From contig JANSLP010000009.1 of the NCBI GenBank assembly GCA_029298735.1, positions 1 through 64,000 of the forward strand: DNA of 64,000 nucleotides, written 5' to 3'. Positions 1 through 10,300 of the stretch are shown piece after piece. The position numbers were made by a program, and so were the translations under genes. The notes below the pieces were generated by a model. It was not told the DNA's origin and did no database searches. It saw only the letters and a program-made list of their open reading frames with translations. Every line of letters starts with the position of its first letter. Within the stretch, counting starts at the first letter, position 1. The DNA comes from Ophiostoma sp. CBS 140.51 (lineage: Eukaryota > Ascomycota > Sordariomycetes > Ophiostomatales > Ophiostomataceae).

Positions 1-1432
1 GGCGATATTCTTGCCTGGCTTCGTGTAAAAGGCAGAGCCAAAACTGGCTCGCAAAGTCAATAGTCACAAGTCTTTGGGTCGCATATTCTCCACTGCAGAC
101 TGATTTTGCGCTGTGTATGAGACTTTGGCCATCACGGGCGTCAGGGGTGGCTGATGTGACCAATCCTGACGAACCCATCAGGTCTCCCATAGAGGGACCC
201 GAAAAAAACACAAAATCAACGCCGGTGCCATGACAAGCCCAAACAAACTCCTCGCCGGAAAACCCGAACAGGCGGGTCGAAACTGACCTCCATAAATTGA
301 CCTCAATCTGAGGCCTTTTGAGCTCCTCGCGAAGCTCAGCGTGCAGACATTAAACTGTGATAAACATAAAGCAACATGAGCGTGACAAAAGAGGGCCTGA
401 TGAGCCTGGGCTCAGATGCGGAAAACGGAGCAAAACGAAACTCTCACACCATCTTGAAAGTCGACTCCCTGGAAGAAAACAAATTAAATAAGGAAACACA
501 GCTCACAGCTGGCTGAGGAACCAAGTGGACTAATGGTGCTTTGCTCCAAGCCGATAGAGTCGGGCCCAAGTTTGAGGACGAAGATGAAAGAAAAAGAGAG
601 AGAGAGAGAGGGGAGATTTTGAACTCGAAAGGAGGTGGGGGATGCCCTCTATTTATACTTTTTCAGGGGCAGGCTGTCAGAGGCACTGAATCAGCCAGAA
701 GGCGGTGGAAGAGCACTCCGTTTGCAGCGTGTGCGAGGCCTCCACATGATTTCGTTTGCCGTCTGAAGTATCTCACATGAGTGAGGGGGTGGTGTGCTTG
801 TATTTGTTTGCTGTAATTTATTTTATTGAATTTACATATTATTTATTTAGATTTTGTCTAATTTATCTTTTGTTTTATTTTGAATTTATTGAATTTACCC
901 TAAACCTTTTTGTCTCTTTGAAAATATTTTGAAAAGTTGTTGACTTTTGTATCATTTTATTCTCAGTTGGAAACTTTAAACGTACCGAGATCCAAATTAA
1001 TTCCAGACATTGAAAATAAAATCAATGTCAAGTCAGTCCGTGCACCATTGTTGTATGACAATCCTGTCAGATGTGTAGTGCAACGGGTTCTTGGCTGCAG
1101 ACTGGCCACAAACCTAAGACATACCATAGCACAAAGTGACAACAACCTCATCTTTTCCATGAAAATATTTAGAGCCCTGCACCAGAAATACATCACACCC
1201 GTATCAACCCTTATTTATATCAATCTCTATTAAATGTATTTCGAGGCTCGTCTAACCAATATTCAAACTCGTGCCAATGCTGGCTTACACTCACATCAAG
1301 TGGCAGTCACTTGTCGATGACCTCACAGTATTGACCACATCACCACAGCCTCGTCACTCTGGGCGGTCAGTCACTTCAGGACTCTGTCACTCAACCATGA
1401 CTCCTCCTCTCACTTTCTTTTCTTTTCTTCTT
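1..1432. other. Intergenic region at left edge, no supportable gene
   Basis: No convincing coding region. An AG-dinucleotide run lies at about 595-611. A good TATA-like element (TATAAATA read on the minus strand, about 649-656) could serve a leftward gene beyond the window. From 815 to 960 the sequence is AT-rich, and the 14-mer TTTATTGAATTTAC occurs twice (822-835 and 885-898). Small open frames at 541-780 and 937-1233 have no recognisable domain and are probably fortuitous. The right end is the 3' flank of the transaldolase gene. Confidence 0.6.
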
Positions 1433-2657
1433 CTACAACGACGCCAGCGCCTTGTCCACCTTGTCCTGGCTGCGCTTCTCACAGGCAATAAAGAGAGTGA
1501 GCGCCGCCACCAGCCGGTCCTTGGCGACCGGGTCAGCGTCAATGGAAGCATCCAGCAGTTTGCCATTGTCGGCCAGGTAGTCGACTTTGGTGACAGTGTC
1601 GTAGTCGTTGCCGGCAGCGACCTTAGAGGGGTCGGCCGCATTCAGAGGGTCAACACTCAAAAGAGGAGCAAGACGGGCCGATGGCGGCGCACGGTCCTTG
1701 TAGAAGGGCGTGTCAGCCGCCGGCTTGGGAACACAGGCATTGGCGGCGACGGCACCACCAGGCCGCTCAGCGGCGGTGTAGGGGTGTGCCTTGAGGTCAC
1801 GAATGAGGGTGTGGAACAGTGTGGCGGACTGGCAGCCCATTTCGCCGGCGGCCAGGGCCTCTTCTTGGGAAATAAAGCTGGCATTCTTGACGAGCGGCTG
1901 GCGCTCGCCCGTGGCGGCGTACAAGCGGCGGTACAGGTCCAGAATCTGCACCAAGCGGGCAGCGTTGGGGTGCTCGACGGCCGGGTCCGCGACGGCGGGC
2001 CAGATGGAGCGGTCGTCGTGGGCGCGGACGTCGTTAAAGTAGGGCGAAATGGAAAGAGTGCGGGCTTGCGAGCAAGCCATGGCCTGGGGGACGCCAAACA
2101 GGGCAGTGCCGAGTGTCTGAATGCCTTCCTCTTGGAGAATCTTGGCTGCGTTCAAGGCAGGCCCCGTGCAGGGAATCTTGATGCAGAAGCGGTCCCTCGG
2201 GATACCGTGGCGGGCAAACTCGGCATCGTACAGATGGGCGTGGGCGAGGGTGGCGGCGGTGCTGTAGGCCTCGGAGGGCGAAGTCTGGAGGAGGACGCGG
2301 CCACTGACCAAGTCGACGACCTTTTTGCACATGCGGACGGCCATGCGGGTGTAGATGGCGAGCCACAGAGGGTGTTCGGGGGTGGAAGTGGCGGCTGCAT
2401 ACTCGGCCTGGACCTCTCGTGCCGTTTCACGAAGGAGGTCAACATTGGACGGGTGGCCCATCTGGACGTCGACGAAGTTCTGGTTGCTGGTGAGGTCGTG
2501 GAACTTGATGGTGTCCTTCATTTCGACGAGAAAGTCCGGGTCCATCCAGTCGACGTCAATGTTGACTAGCAGTTGTTAGAGGCGGTCTTTACTCGTGCGT
2601 GGGTTGTGGGGACTTACGCTCTTGCTCGAGCACGTCGAGCCATGAGATGGCAGCCAT
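1433..2657 (-). CDS. Transaldolase family protein
   Basis: Two exons on the minus strand: 2657-2618 and 2565-1433, with a 52-nt intron (GTAAGT donor, CTAG acceptor). The joined protein is 390 aa. The short first exon supplies the N-terminus MAAISWLDVLEQE, which continues in frame into LNIDVDWMDPDF, a typical transaldolase start. The Schiff-base lysine is expected at about K143 in FCIKIPCTG, followed by GTALFGVPQA. Transaldolases move a three-carbon dihydroxyacetone unit between sugar phosphates in the non-oxidative pentose phosphate pathway, in the cytosol. At 390 aa it exceeds the roughly 320-335 aa of the housekeeping enzyme, the excess being a C-terminal extension, so it may be a paralogue rather than the core pathway enzyme (inference). 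The same-strand neighbour upstream is a mannose-6-phosphate isomerase. The family call is firm and the physiological role is not. Confidence 0.9.
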
Positions 2658-3677
2658 GATGTGTGATGTGTGGGGTGTTGGAGTCGGTGTGTGTTGGTGT
2701 AGAAGAAGATGACACAGGACGGAAGTGAGTCGGTAGTTTGATATGTTGTTTAAACTGTTAAAGTGACGATGGAAATTGTTCTCGATTGTTTGGAAAGAAC
2801 AGACGAGAGAAACGGCTGTCGTCGTGCCTGCCTTAAATGGTCACCTCTCCGACAATGGAGCCCCAACCCGGGTGGCCATCCCTCCCTCTCCTTGTCGGAG
2901 TTGGGGTCAGATCGTGGTTGCGACCTCTCCTCCGCACCTCGCTGCTTTCTCGCTGTTTTTATTTCCCCTTCGTTTCTTCTCCGCTTCATCAGTCACCCGT
3001 TGAATCAGGAACCGCCGCCCGACCACGAGACTGGAAAAAAGGACAGCTGTATGCGGAGACGATTGAAGCCCAACCACTCTTGGTCTCCTATCGTGATTTA
3101 TCCCTTCTAATTTCAGCCAATTCCAGACGTTGTCCGGGCTTACGACGGCCATTCATCTGCAGTTCGTCCCCATTTTCTTTCCCCTCTCCTCAAATCGAGA
3201 CCCTGAGTTTAGGTTGTGAACGGAACTTCCTAATTAGGCAATGCGAGGGGAAGACGTCCGACTCCACTTCACGATGCGCGTGCCCTTTTAAAGTGTTCAG
3301 AAAAAAGTGCAGAATAAGTACAGAATAAGTGCAGTAAGTGCATACAAGTTCGGTGCAGATCAGCGCGAGAACGGTCCAGAATTTCGGCGTTTTCGGCAGT
3401 GTTTGTAGGCCAGAGTCAAACGGCGTGGGATGCAACCAAAAGGGAAGCACAGAAAGGTCACGGCAAAACTTACCAATCGTCCACCAAACAGAGGCGACCT
3501 CACATTCTTTGTCAGCTAGTGCATCACGTAAGACAGCAAGAGACACAAATCAAGATAAAAGCACAACCAAAAACAAGAAATATCTGACAACCAAGTTGAC
3601 TCATTTATTATGAATTTATGTGAATTTATGTGAATTTATTCTCTTCAATGGTATCTAATTTTCACGCGCCCGTTCCC
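2658..3677. other. Intergenic: transaldolase promoter and PMI 3' flank
   Basis: About 1 kb between two minus-strand genes. It should hold the transaldolase promoter next to 2657 and the 3' end of the isomerase transcript near 3677. Small open frames on both strands here show no family motif. A short degenerate tandem repeat lies at 3307-3338, and three copies of a TGAATTTAT core lie at about 3610-3640. Confidence 0.6.
3307..3338. repeat. Short 11-bp degenerate tandem repeat
   Basis: Consecutive units GTGCAGAATAA, GTACAGAATAA and GTGCAGTAA, then a partial GTGCA. This is a minor intergenic microrepeat with no evident function. Confidence 0.6.
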
Positions 3678-4793
3678 CTACTGACGAGGCTGTGACTTTG
3701 GCGGCCGGGCGACGAGAACATGACCGCTTCCCTCGAGTGTCGCCGCGCCTTCTCCGTAGGCTAGCAGGACAGTATTTCCTTTTGTTAGCGACAATGTCTG
3801 GCCGTCCTCGCCCGTGGTTGACAGCTTCACAGCGCCCTCCAGGACAATGACCAGCGAGAAACCTGCTTCGAGCTCCTTCTTGTTGTTGTCCGCCAACTCA
3901 ATCTCTTCCAACCGAAAGTACTCTTCTGATGCCTCTGGAAAGACGCTGCTGCGGGCACCCGCTGCTGTTCTCTCTCTCTCAGCACGCATCGCTTTGGTGA
4001 CGACCAGGTGCTGCACTTCTTCATGAGAGCGACCCTTGCCATCCACGGCCGTCAATGCCTTGTCCCAGCCGAGGCCCAAGTGGCCATCTTTCAGGCCGTC
4101 AAGATTGAAACCAGTCCACTCCAACAGGATACTGAGGTCCGCCGGTTCTTGCACTTCGACAATGAGGACGCCCTCGCCGACGGCGTGCAAATACCCCGGT
4201 GGAACATAGACGGCATCGCCAGGCTTAACCTCCAGACGGTGCAGCCTTTCAAGGAGAGAGGGATCTTGCGACAGAGTGAGCCCTTTCAGAGTGTCGACCG
4301 ATGCGTCCTCTTTCAAGCCCAGGTAGACCTCCCCCTCTGTCAAGATGTACCACGCCTCTGCTTTGCCGTAATGCTCGCGACCCTCCATATTGGCCCGCAC
4401 CCAATCGTCGTGTGGATGGGCGTGCACCGGCAGGCGTTGGCCAGCATCCAACAACTTCACCAACAGATTGGCAACAATGCCGTGCGTGTGGATATGGTCG
4501 TCACCGAGCCAGTAGCGGGGGTCGGCAATGACGGCATCAGAGAGAAGGCGGCCGCCATCTCTTCCTCTCGGGCCGGCCGAGTCCGGCAGGCGGGTCTGGC
4601 CCAAAGGATGGATGCCGTTGCAGCATTTGCCGCCCCCGCTGCAGCTGGTGGTTGACGCGACCCAGTCTTCGGGCTCATGCAGAGGACCGTCGCCGTAGAC
4701 CGTGTACTCTGCCATCCCGCGGAAAGCACGGATGCGCTCGCCGCCGTGGTAGAAGCGGCGGGGCGGCTGGTTGGCCGGGAGAATGATGGGCAT
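3678..4793 (-). CDS. Mannose-6-phosphate isomerase, type I, short form (cupin)
   Basis: Intronless, 371 aa. It interconverts mannose-6-phosphate and fructose-6-phosphate, linking glycolysis with GDP-mannose supply in the cytosol. The zinc-cupin ligands of type I isomerases are visible: H124 and H126 in LPVHAHP, E146 in GKAEAW and H203 in PPGYLHAVG. The C-terminal third (about 260-371) reads as a second, degenerate cupin-like beta domain. The usual fungal enzyme (PMI40/ManA) is longer, about 420-450 aa, with an inserted helical domain. This compact protein is more like bacterial forms (from knowledge of the family, not searched). It could be a paralogue acting on another sugar phosphate. It is divergent from the PBDC1-type gene across a 0.93 kb region. 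Confidence 0.85.
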   Translation of the reverse strand: MPIILPANQPPRRFYHGGERIRAFRGMAEYTVYGDGPLHEPEDWVASTTSCSGGGKCCNGIHPLGQTRLPDSAGPRGRDGGRLLSDAVIADPRYWLGDDHIHTHGIVANLLVKLLDAGQRLPVHAHPHDDWVRANMEGREHYGKAEAWYILTEGEVYLGLKEDASVDTLKGLTLSQDPSLLERLHRLEVKPGDAVYVPPGYLHAVGEGVLIVEVQEPADLSILLEWTGFNLDGLKDGHLGLGWDKALTAVDGKGRSHEEVQHLVVTKAMRAERERTAAGARSSVFPEASEEYFRLEEIELADNNKKELEAGFSLVIVLEGAVKLSTTGEDGQTLSLTKGNTVLLAYGEGAATLEGSGHVLVARPPKSQPRQ

Positions 4794-5721
4794 GGCTGTG
4801 GTGTTTGAAAAGAAAGTTGAAGACGTTGTAATTTGATAGTGATGGAGGTTAAGTTTAGAAGCTCTCGCTCAAGTTGGATGAGTGTTTGCTGTTTGGAGGA
4901 CGCTTGACGTTTGTGTAGGCCGTTTTTAACTTTGGCTCGTTCCCCCGCCAGTAAAACTGTGATATGGTCGCCATTAAAATGGCTTACTATACAATGCACG
5001 TATTTTTCTATTTCCAGTCCATCTCGCAAGCTCCTCGACGCGATGATGTTGTTCACGTGGGTGTGCAAAACAGACTGTGGGAGGTCGTCGAGACGGTGCA
5101 AAGGACCAGCCGCGGCTTACACGCAGAGAGTGATCCACAGCTGCGGAGATGCCTAAAAGGGAAGTTGCAGGCAGTGAATACAGGAAGTAGGCAGCATCAC
5201 CACAATAACTCTATGCCAGATTAGAAACGAAGATATTATGAATCGACAATTCGTGAACAAGACAAAAAGCATCACGCAATTCTAGTAAACAGGCTCCGCC
5301 TTGCAGATGGTCGTGCACGGAACGAGTGCCGGCGCCGACTGAGTGAGCTGTGTGCCGAAGTGGGACTAGTGTATACCGTATGTGGCTTGACCACACCAGC
5401 CACACAGTCGTCGGTCGCTCGTTCTTGGGCGTTCTTGCAGCTTCTTGCCGCTTCTGGCAGTGACGAAATTGGTATTAAGACGGGACAAAAAAAAAGTTTT
5501 AGGCTCTGAGCCCCGCGAAAATCGCCCCCAGAGCGCGATTGATAAGAACACCCCGCTATCGCTTTTAGTAGAAGAAAAAAAGCTTGAAGCTTTGAGAGCC
5601 CAGTAAGACAGCATCTACGAAGAATCGTCGACAGCAACATCGAGCACATCCAAGACGAGAAGCACTCGACAACAATACACACAGCAGACACCAACCCAAC
5701 TACCGCTACAGAACACCCACC
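4794..5721. promoter_or_regulatory. Divergent promoter region between PMI and PBDC1-type gene
   Basis: Head-to-head intergenic region of 928 bp serving a minus-strand gene starting at 4793 and a plus-strand gene starting at 5722. No clear TATA box was seen. The last 120 bp before 5722 are A/C-rich (CAACAATACACACAGCAGACACC type), as is common in fungal leaders, and the start context is CCCACCATGC. Confidence 0.5.
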
Positions 5722-6532
5722 ATGCCTATGCAGCAGGTCCAGCAGGTCCCGGCGGGCTTCGACCCCGAGAACGCCGACAACTTTGAGGATGTAAGTCACC
5801 AGTGTGCAGGCAGATGGCACCGCGGGGAGACGTTCATTTACTAACACACTGGCGCTCAGATCGAAAAGCAATTCGCCGTCAAGGCCGTTCAGCACATGGA
5901 GACGTACTGGTCGATCCTGGAAAAGGTCAAGGGCTCGACGCTGCGCCTGACGAAGCTGGACGACGACATTATGGAGCACTTGCAGAAAGATTTCCCCGAG
6001 TTTGACCCGGCCGTCCCGATCAACGAGGACGAGATGAAGAGCAAGACGGGCAAGGAGCGGTGGCGGAACTTTATGATGGCGTATGAGAAGACGGTGGACG
6101 ACTACAACTTTGGCACGATGATGCGGATTGCGCCGAATGTGGAGTATGGACGGGATGAGACGATTTTTGGTAAGTCAAAGCGAGCGAGAGGCGAGAGGCG
6201 AGAGGCTCTGAGCGCAGCGAAGCGAGATGCGGAGCGGAGCGACGGTTGTCAGCGAGAGTCGTCTACAGTTGACGACAGTCGACGAGCGAGGCGAGACAGA
6301 AAGAGAGCGGAGAGAGCGTTGACCACAGTCGATGCGAGAGAAGCGAGGACAAAAAGAGATGCAAGAGAGGCTCGAGCGAAGCGAGGACCAAAGACCAAAG
6401 AAAGAAGACATGCTAACATACTTTTTACCAGTCCCTCGTATGCAGTTCTACGCCATTGAGATTGCACGAAACCGCAAGGGCCTCAACGACTGGATCTACG
6501 AGAAGGCGCAGGCCGAGAAGCAGAAGAAGTAG
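5722..6532 (+). CDS. PBDC1/Chp1-type protein, eEF1A biogenesis chaperone homologue
   Basis: Three exons, 5722-5790, 5860-6169 and 6432-6532, give 159 aa. Both introns have good donors (GTAAGTC) and CAG acceptors, and the joins preserve frame. Family landmarks are AVKAVQHMETYWSIL, LTKLDDDI, KSKTGKERWRNF, NFGTMMRI and PRMQFYAIEIARNRKGLND, which match human PBDC1 and yeast YPL225W. The yeast protein has been described as a ribosome-associated chaperone (Chp1) protecting nascent eEF1A. The older name 'polysaccharide biosynthesis domain' is uninformative. Length agrees with the family core (about 150 aa). It is soluble, with no signal peptide and a lysine-rich tail (AEKQKK). Intron 2 (262 nt) is unusually long and purine-rich and stays open in the upstream frame. 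Confidence 0.9.
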
Positions 6533-7348
6533 ACTGTGCGAACGACAGATAACAAAATGGAGGAGAACGAAGGGAGAATACCAACAGCACGGCTGTACAT
6601 AGAGGAGGGAGCTCACAGACAACGGTTGACTGAATGGTCGACTGTTGTCGTGGGCCGGCGCATTTCCATATTTGGACGTTTTCCATTTTGCATTTTGCAA
6701 CAATTTACTACATTTACAATACATTTCGATTGACCTTGCAGTGGCTCTGCATGATTTAATGTGATTTAATATGCTGCTGCCGTCCTCCGGCCGGTGCCAA
6801 GAGCTCCTTACTATTGTTCCACCCGCACGGTGGTTTATGGTGGCCACCCAAAATGCGGGAAAATCGGCGCCAAAAACAACGGCCAGGCCGCACAATACTA
6901 ACCTAACCCCTTTCATCCATCGACAGACAACAGAACAACCTCTCTTTCTGAAAACAAACAAAGGCAACAAGGCCTCCCTCGCATCGCCAACACACACCAT
7001 GTGCAGCCTCTTCTTGCCTTTCTTTCATTCATTCACTGAGGCGACCTTTGTGAACCATGCATTCTTCTTTGAATGAATCGACGCTTTTGGGGTGGTGGGC
7101 ACGAGTTATTGCCAGACAACTCGACCACCCCGAGAGTCCGACAGCCAGATGACATCTACTCTGTGTTTTGTCTATCCCTTTGTCATGAGTTGATTCTGTC
7201 TTCCTGGCCATCTTGACCTTTATGTTCTCTTTTCTCCTTCTAGCTTTCTCTCCTTCTTCCCTCTATACCTTGACCATATCATGAGATGAGATACTCTCAG
7301 TTCACTCACCATCACATCTACTTTTGAGCACAACCTACCTACATCATC
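6533..7348. promoter_or_regulatory. Intergenic: PBDC1 3' end and STE6-type promoter
   Basis: This 816 bp stretch holds the 3' UTR of the upstream gene and the promoter of the ABC transporter gene. A pyrimidine-rich leader (TTCTCTTTTCTCCTTCTAGC type, about 7220-7270) precedes the start codon at 7349. No additional gene is seen. Confidence 0.5.
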
Positions 7349-10300
7349 ATGAAGAACGACTCTAGTCGGTTCTCGATGCTGTCGCTGTCGGGTCTCGGTG
7401 GTGGCAGCAACAGTGGACGCAACGGCAACGATGCACGCCGCATCCGCAAAGACAACATCTCCTATCCCATGCTGAAACCACTATCGCCAGCCACTGTGCG
7501 GTCTGTCCGCATTCAAGATGTCGACGAGAAGCCGAGAATCGTGCACGTCGACTCGCCGCATCGACGACAGTTTCGCCAGCAAACATCACCGACGTCAACA
7601 CCGTGGACATCATCACCAAAGAGCAAAACAAGCACGGCCACGCCCACTCGACTCTCTCCCTACAAGCCATACAGCCCATACAGTCCATACAGTCCACACT
7701 CGTCACACGACGGCAGTCACTCCATCTCTTTTCCAGATGACCTTCCACAACAGCCATCGTCCAAGGAGAAGAAGAAGAAGGAAAAGAAAGAGAAGAAGGA
7801 AAAGAAAGAGAACAAGGAAAAAGAAAAGACGGCGGGCCTTTCCCACCTGTTCGTCGCCCACACCTGCCAGGACATGTTCATCTGCCTGCTGGCCACGGCA
7901 GCTTCGGCCGCCGTCGCTGCCGCCAAGACGGCCTATGCTCTTCTTCTCGGCCAAATTTTTCAGGTCATCAGTGACTACGGCAGTGGCACTCTCTCCGCCC
8001 ATGACACTTTGAGAGAAGTGGGCAAGTGGTGTTTAGTGTTGACCGCCCTCGGTATCGGCATGGCCGTCTGTGCGTCCCTCCTCATGGGCCTCTGGATCGT
8101 CCACGGCGAAGCACGCGCTCGCACGGTCCGTCTCCGTCTTTTTGGCTCGTTACTCTCCAAAGAGATGGCCTGGTTCGACACCCGCGGCGGCGGCATGGCC
8201 AGTCTGATGACGGAGCAGTACACGCAGATCCGTGACCTGCAGGCGGCCACCTCGCAGCTTCTAGGCTACATTGTCAGCGATGCGTTTGTGTGTGTCGCCT
8301 GTCTGGGCGTGGCGTTTGCCAAGTCGTGGTCACTCACACTCGTCTTGTTGGCAACGGTGCCTGTCTCGGCCATTATCCTGCAGGTGCTCGGCCGCGGCTT
8401 ATCGTTGGCAGCCGAACGCCAACGCGACTCGCTCAACAGCGCCGCGCAGCACGCATCCGCCGCACTTCAGGGCATCGACCTGGTCAAAGTCTACGGCGGC
8501 TACGACACGGAGCTGTGGCAGTACGTGAGTGCCATCCGCGCGGTGGCGCATCACTATGCCCGCCAGGCGCTGTCGTCATCAGCCCAAATGGGCTACATCA
8601 AAGTGTGGATGATCAACCTGTTTGTCGTCGGCTTCTGGTTTGGCCTGACGCTGGTGACAAAAGGCACCACAACACCGGGTAACGTCTTGACTGCCTTTTA
8701 TGCCGTCTTGACTGCTTTCCAGTCTCTCGAGTCACTGGGCACGCAATGGACAACGGTCCTCAAGGGGACAGTCGCCGGCAAAGCTTTGGAAGAAATGATT
8801 GGCGATGCCGAGGGCACATCATCACCATCAGGCGGCCACCTCAGACCCATGCAACCACCTCGCGACATTGTGCTCGACAATGTCAGCTTCGCCTACCCGT
8901 CCAACCCGTCCAAAGTGGTGCTCAACAACTGTAGCATGGCCTTCCCTGCCGGCCAGGTCTCGTTTGTCGTCGGCCGCAGCGGGTCGGGCAAAAGCACCAT
9001 TGCCGACTTGTTGGTGCAGTTTTACGCCCCCACGTCTGGGCGTGTCCTCATTGACGACGTCCCCGCCAGTCGGCTGGACCGCGCCTGGCTGCGTGAAAAC
9101 ATGGCCCTGCTGCAGCAGGCCAGCACCGTCTTCCACGGCACGTTTGCCTGGAATGTGGCTCTGGGTGGAGGGTCGGCTGGTGCCAGCAGTGTCACAAGAG
9201 ACGACATCAAGACAGCCTGCGAGACAGCCCTTCTCCAGTCAACCGTCTCGAACCTCCCACAAGGGCTGGACACCGTCATGGGTGGAAGCAGTGGCCCCGC
9301 CCTCAGTGGCGGCCAGAAACAGCGTCTTGCCCTCGCCCGCGCCAAGATCCGCAACCCGGCCGTGCTTGTGTTGGACGAAACCACGAGTGGCCTCGACCCC
9401 AAGAGTGCACAAATGGTGCTGGATGCTGTACGCACCTGGCGGCGCGGCAAGACGACCATTGTCATTACGCACGACATGAGCCAGATTGCCCGCGAGGACT
9501 ATGTCTATGTCATGGACAAGGGACATCTCGTGCAAGAGGGTGCATTTGGGTGCCTGCAGACCCAACAGGGTGGTGCCATGCAGACACTCTTGCAGTCGGC
9601 GAGCATCGACGGTGCGGTCGACACATGCTTGAGTCCTGTCATAAAAATTGGCTATCGAGATGACAACGAGAAAGAAGACGAGATTATGCCCTCACGGCAT
9701 ACATCCGTTGAGCTTTCCAGTGGACTGTTCCGTCGGTCGTCCATCTTCTCGGCACCACTGGCCTACAACCAACACCGCCAGTCTATCTTGCTGAATGCCT
9801 ACCCGAGCTACAACAAGCGGACGTCAAGACTTTCACAACAATATCCGTCGTCTTCGGCCACAGCCACACCACGCCAGTCCGTTGTCTTCCAGTCCAAGCA
9901 GCAACAATACCAACAAGACGACGATGAGTACGCCTACTACAACAGCAACAAACACAACAGTCTCGACCTGCTGTGTGAACGTGGTGCTCAGGCCCAGACC
10001 ATGCGCATGGCCGACACCGTGCCCAACTCACTCATCTCCCGTATCCGGCGGGTGGCCACTGTGGAGGAGATCCCACAAGATGTCGAGAAGGTTTCATCAT
10101 CACCCACCGAAGCACCACTTCCCCCCCTCCGCACCGTCCTCCAGACGGTCTGGCCGTCCCTCGACCGTGCCGGACGCCTCGACTTGGTCTTTGGCTGCCT
10201 CGCCTGTCTGGTCGTCGCCGTCTGCAATCCGGCTTTCTCGTTTGCGTTTGCTCGCATGCTGCAGGCATTCTGGGTCCCCAAAGATGTCGACGCCCAAGGT

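Noticed and set aside
1271..2569. 432-codon open frame antisense to transaldolase
   Set aside because: Codon-bias shadow. The minus strand carries the conserved transaldolase sequence.
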